Source: UBA7236 sp031372705 (GTDB lineage: Bacteria > Bacteroidota > Bacteroidia > Chitinophagales > BACL12). From it: a stretch of DNA of 13,523 nt. Below the pieces are notes generated by a model. That model was not told the origin of the DNA and did no database searches. It worked only from the letters and a program-made list of their open reading frames with translations. The stretch is taken from assembly GCA_031372705.1 (NCBI GenBank), contig JANMLV010000166.1, positions 1 through 13,523 of the forward strand. The letters are read 5' to 3'. The translations under genes were made by a program, and so were the position numbers. Below, one piece after another: positions 8,020-13,523 of the stretch; the stretch's first letter is position 1; the number at the start of each line of letters is the position of its first letter.

Positions 8020-10563
8020 TTACCGACTTACCACAAAAGTTGCTGAGTGAACAAGATCAACTTCTACACCATAAACTATGTAACAACCGGGGTTCAAGTT
8101 GCTGATATCAAACTGGTAAGTGTTGTTATTGCTGTAATTTGGAAACGATGCAACAATTTTACCTAGAAAGTCAACAATGATTATTTTATCTCCCAAAAAT
8201 GCATCATTAAATAATAAACTTATTTCAGTTTGTGCCGGATTGGGAAAAACATTTAATTCTGATTCTTTAAAAAAAGTTTCGACACTTAAACTAACTGGTT
8301 GTGAGAATAAATTTGTACAATCCTCATTATTTCCATATTTTACATAGCAAGTAATATTATAATCGCCAATTTCATCAAAGGTAATTGGTCCGGGAATTGA
8401 GTTTTGAAAAATTGGACCAAATCCAAAATCCCAGTAATAACTTGTATAATTGCCAATTATTGTAAAGTCTTCTATAAGTATCGTATTGGTGTCATAATTT
8501 ATTACATTAAATGAAACCGAAGGTGCAAATGACGGATTAATTTGTAGTTCAATTATGTCAAATGCTGCAACTACTTGATTTGAATTATCAATCATTTCAA
8601 AATAAATCAATATGTTTGAATTTGACGTAAATTCTAATTCCGGTATATTAGTTGTAAAAAAATCTATGCTAGAACCAAATAAGGTATCCGAAGTTAAATT
8701 GTTAGTCCATCTAAAATTAAATCCTGGCGGCGTAAAAATCGGTAATCCAACAGTATCGTGTAATTCTATTTGAAGGTTTATAGTATCACCGTATGTGATT
8801 ATACATTCATTTAAATCAGTTTGAATTTCAGCTGAATACGTTTTTTCTTTATACAATTCTCCATTTGGAAGCCATTGATTCAAATAGTTAATTACCGGAC
8901 TATAATCAGAATTATTCGCAAGGTTATTCCATTCGTTTGGGTCTGTTTCTCGATTTGTGCCAATGTCATATAGTTCATACTCTAATAAACTACTTGCCGA
9001 ATCACAGCTTCCGGGAATATCGCCATTTGTTTGATAAGTTATTAAATGAAATCGTTCATCACGCACTGAATAATGTGGAAAACAGTCACCAATGTCGTTT
9101 GATTCTTGTTTTTTAGTAGCAGATATAACCGGGCGTACCCATGCGGTATCAGGATTTTGTAATAGTGGTACCAATGAAATTCCATCGAAATAGATACTGC
9201 TATCCGGAAATAAGGGAGCGTTGCTTTCTGTTAAATCTAAAAGAGTTGGAAAAAGATCCAATAAGCTTACAGTTTTGTTACATATCTGTGCATTTGGATT
9301 GCGCATATCCGCAATAATAAGCGGCACACGCACATCTGTATCCCACAATGCATATTTCCCCCAATGTCTTTTTTCACTCAAACTATAACCATTATCGCCT
9401 ATAAAAACAATTATTGTATTATTTAAAATTTCAGGTTTATCAACCAATGCGGAATATAATCTCCCAAACTGAGCATCTACAAACTGAATTGCTGCAAGAT
9501 ATGCCATGACTGCATTTGACCTTTTCGACCATTCTAAAATTTCAATACGCTCTTCGTCTGTTAATAGAGAATCTATTTCAGGCAAAGAAGGCAAGTTTTC
9601 TGGCCAATTCATGAAATGGGTATCAATATTTTTAACCATTAATGGTGAAATAGTATTCGTCAATAAAGCATCTAGGTCAGCAAAGGGAGTATCCGGTTGC
9701 GGCGGTAAAATAATGCCATTTGCCGGATAATTATTTTTAGGATTATTGTATGGTAAATCAAAGGGTGTTGCATAAAAATCAGTTATATAATCATCAAGAA
9801 AATATTTTTCAGGGATAAACTGTTCCTTATGTGGTTTTTGGTAACCCATCATAATTAAAAAGGGTTTGTTACATACTGATTCAGGCGATGTATTAAATTG
9901 TTCAATAAAAGATATTGCTGAGTCAGTAGCTACGTAATCTGACATATATTGTTCTAAAGAGTCGTCAATTGCTGCCCAATCATATCCATTTACACCTTGG
10001 TTTAAAACAACTCCACCCGGTTGAATAATACTAGAATCATTGTAATAGAAATACTTGTTCCAAGCTCCACTTTTTGCGCATGGGTCTTCAGTATCTTCGT
10101 CGTACTCAATATAGTTTTTATGACAGTGAAATACTTTGTTTAAATTAAACGTAAAATACCCTAACGAATCCTTAAAGTATTGTGGTATTGTAAAATATGT
10201 TTCATTTCCTTCTGCAACAGTAAAATTGTCTCCAAATTCTTTGCATTTGTAATCACCATCTGTGTTTTTATATACGTTCGTATAGGCTAAATCTTTGCCT
10301 GTTAAAAATGAGGTGCGAGAAGGTGCACAAATTGGTGCTGAAGCATATGCATTGAGGAAAACAGTACCATTTTCTCTCAATTCGTTTAAATTTGGTGTTA
10401 ACGTATTTAAGCTTGAATTATAGCCTTCAATGTAATCATTTAGGTCGTCAGAAATAACAAATAATATATTAGGTTTTTCGGTTCCTTGTGAATAGATATT
10501 CGTGAGGTAACCCGTCAAGCAAACCAGCAATAAATATTTTGATATGTAATGTAATTTGTTCAT
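8020..10563 (-). CDS. Secreted T9SS sulfatase 3 (iduronate-2-sulfatase-like), PKD and sorting domains
   Basis: From the ATG at 10563 the product is 847 residues. An upstream in-frame ATG at 10584 adds seven residues and sits inside the promoter-like block, so it is rejected. The signal peptide (about 1-25) ends Y-S-Q-G. Catalytic residues are intact: D39-D40, C79-A-P-S-R83, K143, H146, H245 in Q-K-P-H, D390-N391-G and K403. Around the formylglycine site it is closest to sulfatase 1 (shared A-P-S-R-T-S-F and G-K-D-L). Its C-terminal third is instead closest to sulfatase 2. That part holds the F-R-W-T-N-N-L-T region, a PKD-like domain with Y-W-D-F-G-F-G, and a T9SS sorting domain with V-F-P-N-P-A that ends F-V-V-S-R. 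It is the first gene of the array and is divergent from exodeoxyribonuclease III with 200 bp between preferred starts. The enzyme class is clear; the substrate is not. Confidence 0.9.
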   Translation of the reverse strand: MNKLHYISKYLLLVCLTGYLTNIYSQGTEKPNILFVISDDLNDYIEGYNSSLNTLTPNLNELRENGTVFLNAYASAPICAPSRTSFLTGKDLAYTNVYKNTDGDYKCKEFGDNFTVAEGNETYFTIPQYFKDSLGYFTFNLNKVFHCHKNYIEYDEDTEDPCAKSGAWNKYFYYNDSSIIQPGGVVLNQGVNGYDWAAIDDSLEQYMSDYVATDSAISFIEQFNTSPESVCNKPFLIMMGYQKPHKEQFIPEKYFLDDYITDFYATPFDLPYNNPKNNYPANGIILPPQPDTPFADLDALLTNTISPLMVKNIDTHFMNWPENLPSLPEIDSLLTDEERIEILEWSKRSNAVMAYLAAIQFVDAQFGRLYSALVDKPEILNNTIIVFIGDNGYSLSEKRHWGKYALWDTDVRVPLIIADMRNPNAQICNKTVSLLDLFPTLLDLTESNAPLFPDSSIYFDGISLVPLLQNPDTAWVRPVISATKKQESNDIGDCFPHYSVRDERFHLITYQTNGDIPGSCDSASSLLEYELYDIGTNRETDPNEWNNLANNSDYSPVINYLNQWLPNGELYKEKTYSAEIQTDLNECIITYGDTINLQIELHDTVGLPIFTPPGFNFRWTNNLTSDTLFGSSIDFFTTNIPELEFTSNSNILIYFEMIDNSNQVVAAFDIIELQINPSFAPSVSFNVINYDTNTILIEDFTIIGNYTSYYWDFGFGPIFQNSIPGPITFDEIGDYNITCYVKYGNNEDCTNLFSQPVSLSVETFFKESELNVFPNPAQTEISLLFNDAFLGDKIIIVDFLGKIVASFPNYSNNNTYQFDISNLNPGCYIVYGVEVDLVHSATFVVSR

Positions 10564-10583
10564 TGTTGTTAAACTAACTAACA

Positions 10584-10615
10584 CAATATTAACAATTAAT
10601 TATTTGATTAACCAA
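10584..10615 (-). promoter_or_regulatory. Promoter-like sequence upstream of sulfatase 3
   Basis: On the minus strand, TTG (10615-10613) is followed after 21 bp by TAATATTG (10591-10584), one mismatch from TAnnTTTG. The -7 half and the adjacent AATTG (10597-10593) align with the blocks upstream of sulfatases 1 and 2, and lie 20 bp upstream of the ATG at 10563. This would be the first promoter of the sulfatase array. Confidence 0.45.
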
Positions 10616-10763
10616 TGTAATTATGTGAAGCGATTGATTTTTAGGACGAAGTAGCTGTTATTTTTAGTAAAGTAATATGTTCATGCGCTCATTCAGATTT
10701 ATTGCTATTATACACAGTTTGGCTTTTTTGTATTAATGTCTCATGCTTATATTTATGATTTTT

Positions 10764-11528
10764 ATGAAAATTATCACCTATAACCTCAACGGAATCCGCT
10801 CTGCAATGACCAAAGGGTGGATCGATTGGATTACGGCCGAGCAAATTGATATTATATGTGTGCAAGAGCTGAAGGCTGAGCCCGGACAGCTTGATACCAC
10901 TGTGTTTGATAAGCTTGGCTACCATCATTATTGGCATCCGGCGCAAAAAAAAGGGTATAGCGGTGTGGCCATTTTTTCGAAAGTAAAACCCGATAATGTG
11001 GTAATTGGGTGCGGAAACGCCGCTTACGACTTTGAAGGAAGGGTAATTCGGGCCGATTTTGGGGATAAAAGTGTTTTTTCTATTTATTTTCCTTCGGGCA
11101 CCACCGGCGATGTACGCCAAACCGTAAAGTTTGGTTTTTTGGACTTTATGCTGCCTTACCTTACAGAGCTCCATAACCAAGGCAGAAAATTGATTGTTTG
11201 CGGCGATTATAATATTTGCAATAAGCCGATAGATATTCATGACCCAAAAGGAAATAAAGATTCATCCGGGTTTTTGCCGGAAGAAAGGGAGTGGATGGAT
11301 AAATTATTCTCATCAGGATTTGTCGACAGTTTCCGTCACTTTAATCAAGAGCCTCATCATTATACTTGGTGGAGTTTTAGAGCAAATGCCAGAAATAATA
11401 ATAAAGGTTGGCGTATAGATTATATCGCCGTAAGCGAGGCGTTAAAGCCAACATTACTAAGCGCTAAAATTATTCCTGAAGCAAAACACAGCGACCATTG
11501 TCCGCAATTGTTGGAACTAAAATGGTGA
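10764..11528 (+). CDS. xth: Exodeoxyribonuclease III (AP endonuclease, Xth family)
   Basis: The 254-residue protein belongs to the exonuclease-endonuclease-phosphatase fold and repairs abasic sites in DNA by cutting 5' to the lesion; it also has 3'-to-5' exonuclease activity. Family catalytic residues are visible: N7 in Y-N-L-N-G-I-R, E35 in Q-E-L-K-A (Mg2+), Y108, D148 and N150 in G-D-Y-N-I, D219 in R-I-D-Y, and D244-H245 in K-H-S-D-H near the C-terminus. Family members normally begin M-K-I-I-T-Y-N, which matches the ATG at 10764. The in-frame ATGs at 10743 and 10755 would add a short hydrophobic stretch not expected in the family. No Shine-Dalgarno sequence or clear promoter was found. The gene faces the esterase gene, with one base between the two stop codons. 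Confidence 0.95.
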   Translation: MKIITYNLNGIRSAMTKGWIDWITAEQIDIICVQELKAEPGQLDTTVFDKLGYHHYWHPAQKKGYSGVAIFSKVKPDNVVIGCGNAAYDFEGRVIRADFGDKSVFSIYFPSGTTGDVRQTVKFGFLDFMLPYLTELHNQGRKLIVCGDYNICNKPIDIHDPKGNKDSSGFLPEEREWMDKLFSSGFVDSFRHFNQEPHHYTWWSFRANARNNNKGWRIDYIAVSEALKPTLLSAKIIPEAKHSDHCPQLLELKW

Positions 11529-11529
11529 T

Positions 11530-12336
11530 TTATTTTATTCCAAACAACAATTTAAATGCATTGTACACGCTGCTGTGTAAAATGGTGGCGTGGTCCTCTT
11601 TAGTGAGATGCTCAAAATAAATATTTAAATTTTGCTTGCCTGATTTTTTAAGCGTTTTGTATAAAGTTTTGGCATCCTTTTCCATTATTGGATGTTCATT
11701 CCCTACAGCAATATAAATTTGCATATCGCCTTTCGGTAAATTTTTAATTGCTTGCGGCGAAAGTTTTAAAAGCGATTCATCATCCCACCATAAACTCGGG
11801 CTAACAATAATGTAATTATTAAATAGCATTGGATTTTTAAACAATATTTCTGTGGCAAGTAATCCGCCCAACGATTGCCCAATAATGGTTTTTGATGCGG
11901 TGGTTCGATAATTATTTTCAATGTAAGGTTGTAATTCTTTCTCCACAAAGGCAATAAAATTTGCTGAACCTCCTGTGGTGGGAAAATCTTTTTTATCTTG
12001 CTCAATGGTTGTTGGAAAACAGAAATCACGCTTGCGGTCAACATTGGCAATGCCTACAATTATAGCATCCGGAATCATGCTCATCATATTCATAAATTGC
12101 ATAATACCCGATACATGAATAAAATCTTCATCGGCCGAGCCGTCTAACAAATAAATTACAGGATAATCAATTGTATCGGAATAATAAGCAGGTAAATAAA
12201 TGTTGAGTGTTCTTACTTCATTTAAAATTGAGGAATTAATAGTTGCTGTAATGCCAAGCTTAAATTGCTGTTGTGCATTTACCTCTTTTATACAAAAAAG
12301 TGTTAGGGCTAATACAATAATTAAATTGCGTTTCAT
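11530..12336 (-). CDS. Exported alpha/beta-hydrolase, putative esterase (IroE/BesA/esterase D type)
   Basis: The 268-residue protein has a signal peptide (about 1-21, ending V-N-A-Q) and the putative-esterase fold. Y-L-L-D-G (62-66) fits the oxyanion-side loop, G-Q-S-L-G-G (153-158) is the nucleophile elbow with S155, and D-H-A-T (248-251) supplies the catalytic H249. E214 in G-N-E-H is a plausible acid. S-P-S-L-W-W-D-D-E (179-187) is a common motif of IroE/BesA-like members, which hydrolyse trilactone siderophores, but many homologues in Bacteroidota act on other esters, so the substrate is open. It lies 43 bp downstream of gldH and may be cotranscribed with it. Nothing ties it to iron uptake in this window. 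Confidence 0.8.
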   Translation of the reverse strand: MKRNLIIVLALTLFCIKEVNAQQQFKLGITATINSSILNEVRTLNIYLPAYYSDTIDYPVIYLLDGSADEDFIHVSGIMQFMNMMSMIPDAIIVGIANVDRKRDFCFPTTIEQDKKDFPTTGGSANFIAFVEKELQPYIENNYRTTASKTIIGQSLGGLLATEILFKNPMLFNNYIIVSPSLWWDDESLLKLSPQAIKNLPKGDMQIYIAVGNEHPIMEKDAKTLYKTLKKSGKQNLNIYFEHLTKEDHATILHSSVYNAFKLLFGIK

Positions 12337-12379
12337 AAAATTGTAATTAACATAATAGTATACTTAATTACCAAGGTAA

Positions 12380-12859
12380 TCACATAAATTTTTCAACCTT
12401 GATCCCGATATCCAAAAGATAAGGAATTGGATTCATGCGCATGTCTTGCTCCATCGAAAACATGTATTTGCCTTTCTGCTGCAATGCAAAATTGTGTTGA
12501 ACTAAAACAGTAGTATAGCAAATGCCATCAATGCAGTTGCCTGTCCACTCGCCGGTAGGAGTGGAAAGTTCAACATTAATTTTATTTTCCTGAATTGTGC
12601 CGTCAGGTAGTGTGGTATTGAGTTTTAGCCAAAGATTGTTGTAGGGATATTCGTCGGTGTGCCGAATGTTTACATACATATTATATGCAATAGCAGTATC
12701 TAAAATTTCTACATCAAATGTTTTTGCTTCACCATAAAACCAACCTTCTTTTGCTAAGGGAATATTTTTATCAAAAACACGTGTTTGTTCGCAGCCGGTT
12801 GCAAATAATACGGCAGCTAACAGTAGAATAAATTGATATTGTAATTTATGCAGTTGCAA
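12380..12859 (-). CDS. gldH: Gliding motility lipoprotein GldH
   Basis: The 159-residue protein has a lipoprotein signal peptide: a hydrophobic core at 10-19 and lipobox A-T-G-C with the lipidated C23. The body matches the GldH family in length and pattern, including V-F-D-K near the new N-terminus, W-L-K-L-N, a G-E-W-T-G segment and the closing L-L-D-I-G-I-K-V. GldH is a lipoprotein required for gliding in Flavobacterium johnsoniae and is also found in non-gliding Bacteroidota. There is no ATG between the upstream in-frame stop and the lipobox, so the start is most likely the TTG at 12859, 8 bp after the stop of the PSP1 gene. That order, PSP1 then gldH, is common in Bacteroidota and suggests an operon. 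The tight spacing may mean translational coupling. Confidence 0.88.
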   Translation of the reverse strand: MQLHKLQYQFILLLAAVLFATGCEQTRVFDKNIPLAKEGWFYGEAKTFDVEILDTAIAYNMYVNIRHTDEYPYNNLWLKLNTTLPDGTIQENKINVELSTPTGEWTGNCIDGICYTTVLVQHNFALQQKGKYMFSMEQDMRMNPIPYLLDIGIKVEKFM

Positions 12860-12867
12860 AATAATTA

Positions 12868-13523
12868 TTATTTATCGGTTGGTTTATCGTTGTTGGTGTT
12901 GTTATTATCCCGATTGTTGTTTCGGTTATTATTTCTATTGTTGTTATTACGGTTATTGTTCGGTCTATTGTTTGGCCTGTTATTATCACGGGTGTCTCTG
13001 TTCGGATTCCTGCGGTCGCCTTCTTGTTTGTTCTCGGTGTTCCGGTCGTTATCGCGATTTCTGTTTTGCTGATTTTCAGGTCGTGCTTGTTGGTTGCGAT
13101 TTTGTTGATTTGGATTTCTGTTTTGTTGATTTGGATTGCGATTTTGCTGATTGCCTTGACGTTTTTTCTGTCCGGCACGCTCTATCGTTTTTAAACTTAC
13201 TTGTTCAATAACATTAACAAATTCAGCTTCTTTTACAACTGTTTCAGCCTCGTATTTTAAACCTTCCAAATGTTCAGGTTTTTTACCTTCCTGATTCATT
13301 TTTTTAATATCGATTACTTTCGCAATGGTTAGTGGATATTGTTTTGCACCATCACCATATTCGTAAACCATTAATTTCTTAAAAATATCTGTTTTTACTA
13401 AACGCGCATTACCGAATTCTGTTTGCAACCAATCGGCATCTCTCGGAAATTCTTGCAAGGCATCCATATAAGTATCCAACTCATAATTCAAGCAACATTT
13501 TAATCGCCCGCATTGACCCGATA
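12868..13523 (-). CDS. PSP1-domain (RicT/YaaT-like) protein, 5' end outside window
   Basis: The frame is open to the window edge, so only the C-terminal part is seen. A TTG at 13491 could be mistaken for a start. The codons before it read S-G-Q-C-G-R-L-K-C-C-L and run directly into N-Y-E-L, the Cys-rich core motif of the PSP1 family. The visible PSP1 part continues through D-A-D-W-L-Q-T and ends near the segment I-E-R-A-G-Q-K-K. It is followed by a tail of about 100 residues made almost wholly of Asn, Gln, Arg, Pro and Asp. In Bacillus the family member RicT forms a complex with RicA and RicF that acts with RNase Y in mRNA processing; the role in Bacteroidota is less clear. The gene lies directly upstream of gldH, as is usual in this phylum. 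Confidence 0.9.
   Translation of the reverse strand, partial: SGQCGRLKCCLNYELDTYMDALQEFPRDADWLQTEFGNARLVKTDIFKKLMVYEYGDGAKQYPLTIAKVIDIKKMNQEGKKPEHLEGLKYEAETVVKEAEFVNVIEQVSLKTIERAGQKKRQGNQQNRNPNQQNRNPNQQNRNQQARPENQQNRNRDNDRNTENKQEGDRRNPNRDTRDNNRPNNRPNNNRNNNNRNNNRNNNRDNNNTNNDKPTDK
13090..13152 (-). repeat. Three tandem 21-bp units in the tail of the PSP1 gene
   Basis: Read on the minus strand, three consecutive 21-bp units start at 13152, 13131 and 13110. They encode N-Q-Q-N-R-N-P, N-Q-Q-N-R-N-P and N-Q-Q-N-R-N-Q. The units differ mostly at silent positions, for example CAG/CAA, AAT/AAC and CGC/AGA, so they are not a very recent expansion. Further downstream the tail (about 12880-12970) turns into R-N-N-N repeats, also on a codon-level AAT/AAC background. 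Confidence 0.85.

Noticed and set aside
2769..10563. The sulfatase repeats as a mobile element or composite transposon
   Set aside because: There are no transposase genes, terminal inverted repeats or target-site duplications. The similarity is confined to the genes and their promoters, which fits tandem duplication.
10689..11240. Long minus-strand open frame (183 codons) antisense to xth
   Set aside because: It lies almost wholly inside the well-supported exodeoxyribonuclease III gene, has no recognisable motif, and its composition follows from the codons of the opposite strand.
12846..13211. Several open frames on both strands over the PSP1 tail, including Leu-, Thr/Ile- and Cys-rich ones
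   Set aside because: They are out-of-frame readings of the repetitive Asn/Gln/Arg codons of the PSP1 tail; their odd compositions are produced by the repeat.
13489..13491. TTG as the start of the PSP1 gene
   Set aside because: The conserved G-Q-C-G-R-L-K-C-C motif is encoded upstream in the same frame, so this is an internal codon.

Overview
The window looks like a piece of an AT-rich Bacteroidota chromosome. The evidence is a GldH gliding lipoprotein, a PorP/SprF-family protein of the type IX secretion system (T9SS), three secreted enzymes ending in T9SS C-terminal sorting domains (FPNPA motif), and promoter-like sequences of the Bacteroidota type (TTG, then TAnnTTTG). Shine-Dalgarno sequences are not evident. 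I cannot place it below phylum level from the sequence.

Layout. Positions 1-1516 (+) hold the 3' end of a WD40 beta-propeller gene and a nitroreductase-family gene. A palindrome and a promoter-like element lie between them. A 10-bp hairpin at 1518-1545 separates the nitroreductase from the convergent porP/sprF-like gene (1568-2596, -).

The centre (2769-10563, -) is a tandem array of three paralogous sulfatases of about 840 residues each. Each has a signal peptide, an iduronate-2-sulfatase-like catalytic domain with an intact C-A-P-S-R formylglycine site, a shared region I cannot name, a PKD-like domain and a T9SS sorting domain. Each gene has a similar promoter-like block 21-22 nt upstream of the preferred start. 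The array is followed on the same strand by porP/sprF.

Positions 10764-11528 (+) encode exodeoxyribonuclease III. It converges, with one base between stop codons, on a minus-strand group: a PSP1-domain (RicT-like) protein cut by the window edge, gldH, and a secreted or periplasmic esterase of the IroE/BesA type.

How the parts may work together. The sulfatases are probably exported by the T9SS to the cell surface or medium, where they would remove sulfate esters from polysaccharides or glycosaminoglycans. The nearby PorP/SprF homologue could be an outer-membrane T9SS partner. No SusC/SusD pair, glycoside hydrolase or sulfatase-maturating enzyme is in view, so this is not a complete polysaccharide utilisation locus here. 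The flanking genes look like ordinary Bacteroidota housekeeping genes. I found no RNA genes, insertion sequences, CRISPR arrays or phage genes. No intergenic stretch exceeds about 200 bp, counting from the preferred starts.
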